Shown here in pieces: positions 1 through 11,900 of a stretch of DNA of 64,000 nt; position 1 is the stretch's first letter; each line of letters begins with the position of its first letter. Below the pieces are notes generated by a model. It was given only the letters and a program-made list of their open reading frames with translations, did no database searches and was not told where the DNA came from. This DNA comes from Thamnaconus septentrionalis (lineage: Eukaryota > Chordata > Actinopteri > Tetraodontiformes > Monacanthidae), in NCBI GenBank assembly GCA_009823395.1, contig CM020516.1, positions 4,277,001 through 4,341,000 on the forward strand. Reading direction: 5' to 3'. Both the position numbers and the translations under genes were made by a program.

Positions 1-48
1 CGTTGAGCGGCAGGTGGAAGATCTCCTCCGACGACATGCTGGACGGCT
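1..48 (-). CDS. Possible first coding exon of an unidentified gene, cut by the window edge
   Basis: On the minus strand a 3' splice-site-like stretch (pyrimidine/G-rich, ending CGCAG at 53-49) is followed by an open exon with an ATG at 37-35. It reads MSSEEIFHLPLN up to the window edge. The start has a purine at -3. I do not recognise the protein. The evidence is only an acceptor-like site plus 12 sensible codons, so this could be chance. The gene, if real, continues to the left of the window and would lie head to head with the SLC5A7-like gene. Confidence 0.3.
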
Positions 49-2912
49 CTGCGACAACAAAGACGCGTTGACGGCGTGAGACAGACGAGTGGCAGGCAGC
101 CGACGTCAACTCAGCCTGCATGGTGTGGATCAAGGGCCGGATTAGGGTTTCCTCTCCCTGCAGTGTCTGCAGGTGCGTCCAGAGGCAGAAAATGCTGCTT
201 TTTTCCCCCCTCAGAGCTGCTCTGCCATTGAGGTGAGGAAACCCCAAAAGAATTCAGATACCAGCGAATGAATGAATGAATGAATGAATGTATTCCTGTG
301 TGGCAGCGAGGGAAAAAAATCTTCAATCTAATAAATTAAACAGTAGAAAAATGTAAATATCTGACACAGAAACCAGTGATGAACAGGGGCAGTATTTAAC
401 GGTCAAACTGTCCCATTAGAACGTCTTAAATGCACTAACTGGATCCGAACGACTTTGTCTTGAAGCAAAGAACAAACCAGGGGCCTTACATGGATTCATG
501 TCTCCTAGAAGGTTCAACACGGGGCCGCGGTCAGTCGCCACACCGAGGCGGCGGCGCCTGCATGGCGCCGCCTTCTGAAACTCGCCAGGCGTGATGGAGA
601 AACACTCAACACAAACTCAACACACACACACACACAGATGGTGTCACACATGGCATCCAAAGACTGTGATCCAAAGACATTAAGAGATTCGCCACGTTGT
701 TTCGATGCAGCGTTGCTCTGTATTTTTTATTTTGGAATTCTTTGGAACACACGCTCAGACGACATGGGGACGAAGCTTCCGCGAGCTCCTGCTTTGTGGA
801 CGCCGCACTTTGATTTCTCCAGCAGCCTTTCAAGTTCATCTCTAAAGCCACAGGATCAAACGGCAGCGAGGAACGCGACCCCTCCAGCTCGATGACAAGC
901 TCGGGGCTGTGCAGCCTTTTTTTTTTTTGCGCATATTTTTGGTTTCGCCGTCTCGGCTCGGTCTCGCTGCGGCCTGACAAACATTGTTTGGAGCCACAGA
1001 TGGCAGCCATTCGTTGAAAAAAAAGCCCCAATAAAAGCCACTAAACGCTACCTGAAGAGACTGCAGTTAGTGAGTCGCTGCTCAACACCAGAGAGCCTTC
1101 AGCAGCCAACGAGAACAAACCAGCTAAAGCCTCCGCAGGCTCCGACGCTGACCTCAATCCACGCTTAATGTTGTCTGGCAGCGAGAAAAGCCAAAGGAAG
1201 AGACGACAGACAGGCAAAAAACAAACAGAACTAAAATGAAGCTCTAAAAAAACAATCTCATTCAAGTGCCGGACCAGTTTGGCAGCTAAAGAGTCAAAGC
1301 AAATGAGAGCAACCGTGGCAGAAAATCATCAAAAGTGCTACAATGCAAAATGTCACTTTAGTGCCAGCGTTGATCAGAGGGGATCAGATTGAATTGGCTT
1401 GATAAAGGAAAAGAGGACAAACACAAAAAAGGCCTGTGGGACTCTGACGCTGTCTTCATACTTTAATTCCACTGCTAAATAAGGCGCTGTGGCCAACTGC
1501 ATTCATAATCCTATCAAGATGTCTGCACAGTTTCCACAAAAATACTCCAGTAATTTTCCAAGTTGCATTTAAACAATTTCGCGAAAACAAAAGTCGTCCT
1601 ATTTTTAGGTCTATTTTTTGTTGTTTCCCAGACGGACTTCGGGGGAACATTTTCAGCGACACGCTGGTGTTTTCCTGATTCCAAACCGCTCTGTGCTTGG
1701 AGATGACTGTCAGTCACCCGTAACGTTGCTCAAACAACCATCTCCAAGTGGATTTTGGAGGCCTGATGAGCTTCACACAAAAGCACGTCGCACGTCTGAC
1801 ACCAACACATTTTTCTGACAAAGCAGGCGACACCTGAGTCGAAAGACACAGCCGCTGACCTTCAAGGCCTCCGAGCAGGTGTTTGCCAGTTTGACCACAG
1901 CGATATTTTTCATTCCACACGTCGCATGTAAGCTTTCACCCAAAAATGCAAACTATTTCTCAGGTTCCAGCGCCGCAACTCGCACTGCAGTGGTGACCCT
2001 CTGGAGTTCGCAAGGCCTTGCTGAATAGACCTCGGCTGCGGTGCCCTGTGTGTCTGGGTGGCTGTTTGGCCTGTTTGGGGGAAGGAGATGGCAGCTGCAA
2101 TCTCAGCACCAATGTTAGTGAATGATTGATAAAGCGGAGGCCACTGTGCAGCAGGGCCACGACTGCTGAGAAGTAGCGGCTGATTTGGATTCGGGGGGTT
2201 TTGCAAACTCACTTCAACCGTGAACTCCAAAAAAACAAGACTGTATTCCGGAAGTCACTCCCCAGAAATAAGGAAAGTCCTGTCACTGAAAGCTATCCCA
2301 GGCTAGTGACCACACCCCCAGTCTCTTTCACTGCTAGCAGTGATATCTGTGTGTATATTTTTGTCAGATAGTTCCTCTCCCGTTACGCCTGTTTCTGCAG
2401 AGCACCACTTCCTGTCTCTGTGAAGCACGGCTGCCAGTATGGCCCGAATCCTTGTGCCATTGTAATCGTATGCTCCTGATGCTGACGCTTTACATCTGCT
2501 TAACATTGCTGTTGTACCTGATGCTCTCCTGGCACTGTGTCTGACCTCTGAACCCTCTCCAGCCCCCCGCGCCCACTACCTTGGGGTCGTCAGGTATACA
2601 GGGGATGAAAGCACAGGTGGTATGGGGTGGGGTCCTCACAGCGGAGTGATTGAATTGTCATGATGCCAACAGACAGACAGGACGCAACAAGGTTGCAGCT
2701 GGTGTGAGTCCAGCAAGCGCAACAAAGAAGAACCACAGGGCAGGGTTGGGTCTGCAGGATCTGGCACGACACACTGGGACCAGAGACTATTTGATGTCAT
2801 CTAGCACCTCCTGTCCTAAGAGTTGGTTTTTATTTCTCTGATTAGACAAATGTTTTCTTTCTTACACACAACTCAAGTTATCCAAATGCCCCCCTCACCT
2901 GCCTGTAGATGC

Positions 2913-2957
<45 letters not shown>

Positions 2958-5903
2958 GGAAGGGGGGCAGCTGAGGGGAAGACAAAGAAGACAAAGATGG
3001 AAAACAAACGTGGCAGGCTGCTCACAGCTGTGTCTCATCCTGCACAGTAGTGTTTATTTAACCTAGCGTGAGCAGCATAACACTGCACTTCACAAATCTT
3101 TTGGAAATCTTTGTGAAAAGTGGCTGTTTGTGTTAGCTTGTGCTCGTGTGCGTGAGAGTCTAGGAGGTTCACAGTGATGAACGACAACTTGACGAATCAA
3201 ACACGAAATTTCCTTTGGTTTAGTGATTATTTACGTTACGGTAAAGGTAACTAGATGAGACACGGTTGCTTTTTTTTTTTAAAGGGGGCATTTCGAGCAG
3301 TTCCTCAAAGGAACGTGGAGTCGTTGGGGATCTTTCATTTTCTCCAAGAAAAAAAAGGAGGTTGGCTGGTTGGTTCAGAAATTGTGGCCAAAAGAACCAG
3401 AACAACAAATCAATAACGAGCACAAGTCGTCGTGAGACTTACTGTGTTTTCTGCAAAGCGCCGCGGCCGTGACAACCAGTCCTTTGACTACTTCGTGAAA
3501 TCCATGCAAATGGGATTAAAATTCCAGTCCAGAGAATCACCGAGACACTTTAAAACACTACTAGTGGATTTTTAATTAAAAGCGACGATTTCATGTTTTG
3601 TTAACGGTCGTCTTGGACGGAGCAATAACGAGCTCAGCGCCAGACGCTCCTCATGGAGGCAGCAGCAGCAGCAAACGGACCAAAACAATAGCGCGTTCCA
3701 TTTTAACGAGGAAGTCGGAACTTTTTGAGACTTCCCATTTGCGTGCGTCATACGCCACGCCCCCTGACGTCACGCCCCAGCTCGTATAATCCAATATGGC
3801 TGCTCCTGTCGACATCGACAAATCCGTCGATTTAAAAGCTGCAATCTAACTCTGTATTATTATTTTTTTCACACCAACCCAGTTCTATTTTTGTCCCACT
3901 GAGTAATCGTCACGACGTTTTTGTGTTTCATCAACTTGTGCACACGTTGTCACGTTACGGTTGCATGCAAACGATCGGTTTGTGTGTTGTTGTGGATTGG
4001 GGTTAGCAAGTGACGCTAACAACAACAGAAAACGGAAGCGGCCATCTTGCCCTTTGTCGCTTTCTTCTTCCTCGGTGGAGTTAAACGACATTAAGCTCTC
4101 TACTGCCGTCTAGTGTTTTCCATTGAAAAGCATTTTGATACTTAAAACCTTGATATGACATAATTTACGGGTGTATAGAAAGGATCCGGCACACCCACCC
4201 ACCCCCTTCTCACACATTTTTACATCGTTGATTATGAAATGTACAAAAGGAGCGGCTTGTGTAAAAGAGACGACCACATCGTGCCAACATCATGCGTCAG
4301 AAGCAGACGTTAATGGGGTTTTACTGCCACCAGCTGGATCAGATTAATTATTGCAGATCCGCTTATAATTCTACAATTAAAATATGTAACTATATAACAC
4401 ACATTTCTGTGGTGTGTAAAACAAAGAGAAAAGATGAACAGCTCTTTAAAAAAAAAAAAAAAAAATCTCTATTAAAAGAAGTGCCAATATTTTTTCCCCT
4501 TCTCTTCAGGTTTTTTTTTTGTTCTAAAAGCGGTGACTTAGTGTCCTTGTGTCTCATCATAATGGCTCTGAGTCAGCAGTTATTTCTGCTCTTCGTTCTG
4601 TCTTCCTGTCAGACATTGACGTCAGCATCAAAAGCTTCGTCCTTCTGCCTCACAGTTAATAGATGGAATTCTGAAATGCATTTACCTCACCTCATTCCCC
4701 AGCTCTTTTTTTTTTTATTGACAGACTATCTGTTTAGGTCTCCAGGTGTCCTGCTGATCTGTTACCAGCAGGACATTTGGATATAATGTGAGCAGAACGT
4801 TCTGCTCTGAGCGAGTCCCATGCAAGTTGTTTTGAATTATGAGAGAAGCAGCATGATGTTTTTTTTGTGTGCGGTCAGCCCTCAGCACTCGACAGTCTGG
4901 AGTGTTTATCTAGAGTTCATATTTCTTATGATAGCCAGTATCACTTTATTATATCAAAGATTAGTTTTTATTGAAGGGTAACAAGAGTTTGGATGTTGGA
5001 AGGATACTTGCTCTGCCTTGTTTCTGCCTTCATACTGTGAATGTTCACCTCTTCACATACAGGCCAGAGACAAGTGAGTTTCTGCTGTTTGGAGCAACAT
5101 TGCTTAAAATCACACTAATTAATCACTAGTTGGAGTTGCAGTCAGTAGTTGAATTCTAACTACTGGCTGAGGGTATTTCTGATGAAGTAGAAGAACCTCC
5201 ACTTGGGAAATCACAGTCTATATAATGGATTAGAGCACAGTAAAGGTTAATCAATTTTATTGTCATTATAGATTGTGCACTGGTTGCGAGGTCAGAGCAG
5301 CAGCTGGCAGCAATGACATCTAAAATCGTTCAATTCTCCTTCTCCCTCCCTAAAAACAGTTGGGGAGCAAGACAGACCATTGATAAAAGGGCAGTCAACT
5401 ACAATTTAAAGTCAAATAAAATGACAAATTTCTGATTTTACGTCTCCACTTTCGTGCTCTCTTTTGATTTCACTGTTTGAGCTCTGAAAATTACTCACAT
5501 TCACTAATTTTCTTGGTTTGAAGAGGCCTTTCTCTGTGTAGCTTTATTTTTAATTGAAGAAAAACAAAGCTACAACTCTACATTCGGTGTTTCAGGTGAG
5601 AGGAGGACGTAGCAACAACCGTGACTTGGTAATTCCCGTAAAAACATGGTGGATTCGACGGTCATGACGCGCGCGCACACACACACACACACACAGGACG
5701 CACGCACTCACTCACGCATGCAAACACGCACACACAGGCACAAACACGCATCTGCATACGCACCTGCAGTTCCCGCCGCCGCCACTGGGAGTCTAACCCG
5801 CACCGGTGACGGTGCTGCGGGCAGCGGGGAGCCACTCGCTGCATCATCCAGGCAGCCCGGCAGACACTCGCCGCTCGGCTCCGCGACCAACGTCGGCTCC
5901 ATC
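49..5903. other. Noncoding interval upstream of the SLC5A7-like gene
   Basis: No reading frame here resembles a known protein. The interval holds a short TGAATG tandem (about 267-290), a (TG)n tract near 2917-2956, poly-A and poly-T runs (about 4446-4464 and 4509-4520), and an (AC)n stretch at 5675-5694 just upstream of the SLC5A7-like start. A CpG-containing patch around 3690-3800 with a short ATG frame (MAAPVDIDKSVDLKAAI then stop) looks like dispersed-repeat sequence rather than a gene. Confidence 0.5.
2917..2956. repeat. (TG)n microsatellite
   Basis: Uninterrupted TG dinucleotide run of about 20 units, in noncoding sequence. Confidence 0.95.
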
Positions 5904-8900
5904 ATGGCTCTCAACATCCCCGGCGTGATCGTCATGGTCTTCTTCTACCTGCTGGTGCTCGCCATCGGCATCTGGGCCTCCTTCAAGTCCAAGAAGGAAG
6001 CAAAGAAGGGCCACGGGGATAAAACGGAGATGGCGCTGCTGGGCAACCGGGGCATCAACCTGGTGGTCGGCATCTTCACCATGACAGGCGGGTAACTGCA
6101 GCACATGGACGGGACAACATGGAGTCGGCGTGCGGCGCTGTCCTTAATTTATTTCAATCATTGTTAATGCATTAAAAAAAAAAAACTACAACAACAACCG
6201 GAAAACAATCCGCTTCGCATTCTCCTGCCATAAAAAAAATATTTTATTCTCGACGCAAAATCCTTCCCTGCTCTTTGAAAAACCCGCCGTTTATTGAATA
6301 CCAGCACTTTCTCCATAACTACGTGTCTAAATGTGTATATTTGGTTGTAATATTACGTATTTTTTATCCCGTGAACTAGTGGAAAATAGGTGGATAAAAT
6401 GTTTGAACTGTGAGCGATAAAGGACAGACGCGTTTTTTTTTAAAGAGGTAAAAGAGGAACCGAGTGTTTGTCGGAAATGAAGGAGAGTCCTGTTACAGTG
6501 TCATGAATGAGGGAGTTCCACTCATGACTCCGAAAAATCTGAAAAAAGAATAAACAGCGATGCTTTAATATTTTATCTGCATCATTCGACCCGAAGTTTC
6601 TAAATTATAATGTTTTTTCACCACACAGCAGCTCGTCATTGAGTCCACTGTTTCATTATGAATTCATGTTTGAAGTGTTTTTAATAGTGAAATCTGTTAA
6701 TGAGTGGGGTGTCGGGGCATGGTGGTTTGTTCAGCGTTTGTGTCTGATTCTCCTCCAACCTGGCAACCCAGAGCGCGTCATCTTCTGGAAGCGATGTTAA
6801 AGAATTTCTGTCAGCTTCCACCGACACTTTACACCAGAGAACTGAAATGGTCAGTCGGGTTTGGTGGACGAGGGTGGTGGCGGTGGTGACAGGGGGTGGA
6901 GGGTGGTGGGGAGCTTCCCCTGAAGATATCCTGCAGACAAGCACCTTTCAAATTTCTGGTTAGCTGAACCGTTTCGAACCAGCAGTCATGAGGTTTCTCA
7001 TCTGTTGATTGAAAACCAGAGCGGTTCCTGTCGCGCTGCGGCGGCGCCGATCAACCAGTCACCAACATCTGCATACAAACCTGCAGGATGCCACAGCCCA
7101 ACTGGACGCAACAATTGTGTCAAAATTTTGTTTAGGGCGAAAAAATAGAAGAAGGTGAAATTAGATTAGGACTGGTTGAGATCGAGCGAAAGCCAAGAAA
7201 TCGGACTCAGTGTTGACTAAACACTGCAGCTCTGCCGCTTCAGTCCTTAATAAGGGCTGGATGAGACGCTGACCCTCAGCAGCCGGGCCCACCAGCACGG
7301 CCAAATATAGGTAAAGTCTTAACGCTAACCTGCCCTAAAATTAAGCTGTGGCTGTTCTGCTGAGCGTGAGAGCAAGTCGGACAAGTCGGAAAAGAGGACA
7401 AAGTAGCAAGAAAGTAGCCGCCTGGTCAACTAAAAACAACAACAGCAAGTCTGATGTGAAAATAGCACCTTTGATTCCAGTGCCAGTGTGTGTGTGTGTT
7501 TCTTCTCTCTTTTTTTGTTAAAAAAAAAACCACAATTCGACCGTGTTTGCTAAACAGTCACTGGCAGTCGCTAACGTTCCCACTGTTATTTTTCCCCCCA
7601 ACTGTGTTTTGTCTGTTTGTCCTTTGTTTGTTTGTTTGTGACACAGCGACGTGGGTGGGCGGCGGCTTCATCGTGGGCACGGCGGAGGCCGTGTACAACC
7701 CCTCCATGGGTCTGACCTGGGCCGTGATGCCCATCACCGCCACCATGTGCTTCATCATCGGTGAGATGTGTTCAGAGTTTTGAGTTTCGCAAAAAAATCT
7801 GCTCTCTCGCGGTCCAAGTACGACCAGAACCAGTCAAGGTCCTCAGAGGAGAAAAAGAGGCGGGGCTACAGCCGGGGTTTTCCCAACTGACAGTATCTAA
7901 ATGATCAGCATCAGAATGCCCTTTACTGCATACAATGAATAACGAAACTGAAAAGCTTTCCACTTTCAGTGCAGTCAGAGTGAAAAACAGAGAGAGAGAA
8001 AGACAGTTTAAAAAAGTGCAAAGACTCTCTAAATACAAAGAATCTTAACGGTTAAATTACAAAAACATTAAATATTAAAGTGTTAAAAAGTTAAACATAA
8101 GGGGTAAACCGTTGTCTACATGTATATGGCTCATTTATGTCATTAGGTGGGTTTATCTCATATGAGAGTTCAGGATGGTTCCAGCTCTCGGGAAGAAACT
8201 GTTTTTCTGTCAAGCGCCACCTCTGGCACCAACAGGAAGCCTTCAGCTGCCTCCCACTGGTGGTGGTGAAAACCAGAGTTGAAGCTGCGATCTTTCTGAT
8301 TCGTTCTCGCCTTCCCAAACATTTCCTCCTAAAGCCGCCCCTCCCCCATAGAACAATCACTGAAACGTTCCATCAGATGACCAGCTGATGGAACGTCCTG
8401 TCATTGGCTGCGGCTTCAGCCAATGACAGGGCTCAGTGCAGCGCTCCGGCCGGACATGAGACCAGCTGCCTATCCACACAGCCACCGTGAGCAGTGGCGG
8501 GGGGCGGGTTGCCCTAAATTTCTGCTCAGAAGTATAGAAAGAGCCGTGCTAGTAAAAAAAGAAAAAAGAAAAACTGTGCTGCCGCCACATCAATGATTCA
8601 TGCAGATGCATCTACTGGCAGCTGATGCCCAGCAGGTTGAAAGCAGAAGCCTGCATGAACTTCGACTTCCTCTCATGCCTGGTTGAGATGACGGGAAAAA
8701 AATTAGAATTTTTCACACTAGTCTCACACAAGACACGAGAGCGCCGGGCCTGAGCTCGTTCTGACTGTACGCTGTTTTCTGGGAGGTTTTTGGATGTCAG
8801 TTTGGCCATTGTTTGACACGCAGTAGCCCGCAGGTCTTTCGGAGTGAATGAAGCCTGAATGAATGAGGTTGAATTCAATGGTCGGCGCCACATGAAACGA

Positions 8901-11900
8901 AACGTGCAAAAAACGACAAAAGGAGAAGCAAATCATGCGAGTTTTGGTGTCGTTTTCGTTGCCGTGACTGGCTGTCAAGCCAAGTGGCAAACCGCTTTCT
9001 GCTGAACAGCTTCCTGTGGAAAACACCCAGTCAGACTGTCTGTCTGTGTGTCTGTCTGTCTGTCTGTGTGTCTGTCTGTGAAGCTGTCACCCACTCCAGG
9101 GTTATGCCGTGAGATGAGCTGCCCAAACTGAATTTTTGCAGCCGCAGTCCGAGCACAAATAACTCTCTGATCTCCTCCTCCTCCTCCTCCTTCTCATCCT
9201 CCTCCCTCTTGTCCTCCTCCTCCTCCACCTCACTTCCATCCAGGTGGCCTCTTCTTTGCCGAGCCGATGAGAAACAACAAGTACGTGACCATGATGGATC
9301 CCTTCCACATCAAATATGGGAAGGTGCCGATGGCCGCCCTCTCGCTGGCTTCGCTCATATCGGAGATCATGTGGGTGACCGGAACACTAATAGGATTAGG
9401 TAAGAATTTCTCGCCGCCACACATGTGATAGGTGTGTGTGTGTGTTTGTGTGTGTTCAGCGCAGCTCCGAGGTGTGAAAGACGAGCCCGAACCGAGATGC
9501 TCGTAGACACTCGGGCAGCGATGACGCAGCGCTAACAGGAGCAAAGTGGTCCAGCAAAGAGTGGAGGTTGTTATCTAAGAGGAAGAGGAGGAGGAGGAGG
9601 AGGAGGAGGTGCTGGAGCTGGGGCCACACCCCTGGCTGTAGTTTTGGAATTCGGCGTTAAGTAGCTGGCGAGCTTTGACCCCTGAGTCGGCCGGCGCGAT
9701 ACACCACCACCGACCGACGGCCAGCGGAAACACTTTATAACTGGAGCAGCCATGGTTATTTTTGGGCCGTCCTTATCTTTGCTCAGAGGGGGGAGGGGTC
9801 ACAACACAACACTTTATGAGGGTCCGACTGAGGTCTGAGCCTGAAAGAGGCTCTTAAAGGGGCCCCGAGTATGAAAAAGTGACTTTTAGTTACTGGGCAG
9901 CTCTGTTTGCTCCCAGACTAGACGCAGTGGTGGAGTTAGAGTTGTAGTACTGGAGGTTGGTCTTGGTCTCCAGACCACTTTTTATGGGTCTCAGGCTCTT
10001 CTCGGACTTGGAGGCATTTTTACTGGGTCTTGTCTAGGACTCAGACTGGACGGACTGGGGATTTTGATCCAGATCAGTCAGGAGTCAGCCAACAATGTAA
10101 TGACACGATAATAAAGAAAAGAATGTTCTGTTTGTGACACCCAGAGTGACACCCTGCCCCCTTATTCCTATTTCATTTAATTTTAATTTTATGAAGCAAA
10201 GTTGTTTTTTTTGTTTTTTTAAATAGTTCAAAACACTAGGTGTAATAATATGCTAATATGCTAATATATGCGTGTGTGTGTGTCGTCTGCATCTCCAAAG
10301 GCGTCACCATGAGTGTGATCCTGGACCTGTCCTACACTGTGAGCATCTGGATCTCGGCAGCGGTGGCCATCACCTACACCCTGCTGGGAGGCCTCTACTC
10401 GGTGGCCTACACTGACATCATCCAGCTCGTCCTCATCTTCATCAGCCTGGTGAGTCACTTCCTGGACGTCTTCTCTTTCATCCTGCCACGTCCTTCGCAC
10501 CGCAGGTGCAGCGAGCCAAAATTAGAATCAACGGTTCAGAAGAATCAGGAGTAGGAGGCCCATTAGCACGCTTTTTCTTTTTAAAAACACACCTTTGATC
10601 ATCCACAATAAGAGTTCAGAGCCCATCAAAGGCTCAGCCACGTGGCCTGCACCGCTTTTGTACTTGCCCAACTTCCTGTTTACTCGTCAGCTTCACCAGC
10701 TGAGATGCTCAGCTGATCATTTTCACTTGCAAAAGTCTGCATGCCCAAACATCGCAGCCTCCCAAAGACGTCTGTTTGTGTTTGCAGCGGAAAGTTTATA
10801 AAAAACATAACAGAAAAACAAAAGCACCATGGCCGTACCCCACCCAAAAAATATTTATCTTGAGGTTTCAAGGCGAGTTCCATCCCAACCCGACCAGGTT
10901 CTTAGCCACCCTGCTAGCACACCACCAGTTGTCAGTCACGATGGAGAGCGGCCTGGCTGATGCTCAACCTTATGAGCTAATACACACACACACACGCTTC
11001 GAAATATCGATTACGTGTAAGTGCTTGAAATCCAACTCGATATCAAAGTGAGCATTATGCAATGAAGCCAATAAAAGAAAGGAAATGATCACACAGGGCA
11101 GCAGCAGCAGCCGTGAGCTGAAGTCTCCAGGAACCTTTAGCTCGATTTATTATTATATCATCCCACACTTGTATTGAGAAGGTTGAGAAGGGTATTTTGT
11201 TTGTGTGTGTGTGCGTGTGTGTGTGGTGTGTGCACTAGAAAATCGCTGAGTGAGTCACGGGTCTATCCTGAACCACTTCTGACAGAAAACACAGCAAATG
11301 CTGCAACAAAACGCAGTGTTGGAGTTATTTATGACTTGAGGTCCAAACACTCTTTTATTCCCTCCATCGTCTTCTCTTCCTCTGTCACTTGCAAGAAGAC
11401 ATGAGTTCTTTGCGTGGAAGTCAAGCAGAGTTGAAGTATTTTGAATTTCAAGTTTTAATCCTTTGTGTAGACACCCAGTTCCTTTGGCCTGCCTTGCGTT
11501 GTTTAGGATTTTTGAGGAGCCCATCGCTTCGTGATGATGCTTTTTTTGTTTTATTAAGTCAATGGAACACGCCAGCATCCGTTCTGTTTCCACATGATAT
11601 AGTGTAAGTTTGTCAAGCTGCACGTTTACTCTTGAGATGATGGTGATGATGATGATGATTGATGGATGGATGGTGATGATGACGACGACTGATAGTTGGG
11701 TGGATGATCACGATGACAATTGATGGATGATGATGATGATGATGATGGCAATTGATTAATGGATGGATGGATTATGACGATGGTGATTGACAGATGGATG
11801 ATGATGGTGATTAATGGATTGATGATGACGGTGATGATGATGGTGATTGATGGATAATGATGATGATTGATGGATGGATGATGATGATGATTGATTGTGG

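Noticed and set aside
606..1031. 141-codon minus-strand frame near the left edge
   Set aside because: No recognisable protein, no splice sites or conserved motif, and it begins and ends in poly-T and (AC)n sequence.
4292..4786. 164-codon plus-strand frame with a lysine run and hydrophobic stretches
   Set aside because: It is created by poly-A and poly-T runs in AT-rich noncoding DNA; no homology recognised.
5646..5903. In-frame upstream ATG that would extend the SLC5A7-like protein by 86 residues
   Set aside because: The extension is a Thr-His repeat from an (AC)n tract plus arbitrary sequence. The protein starting at 5904 aligns from its first residues with the family N-terminus.
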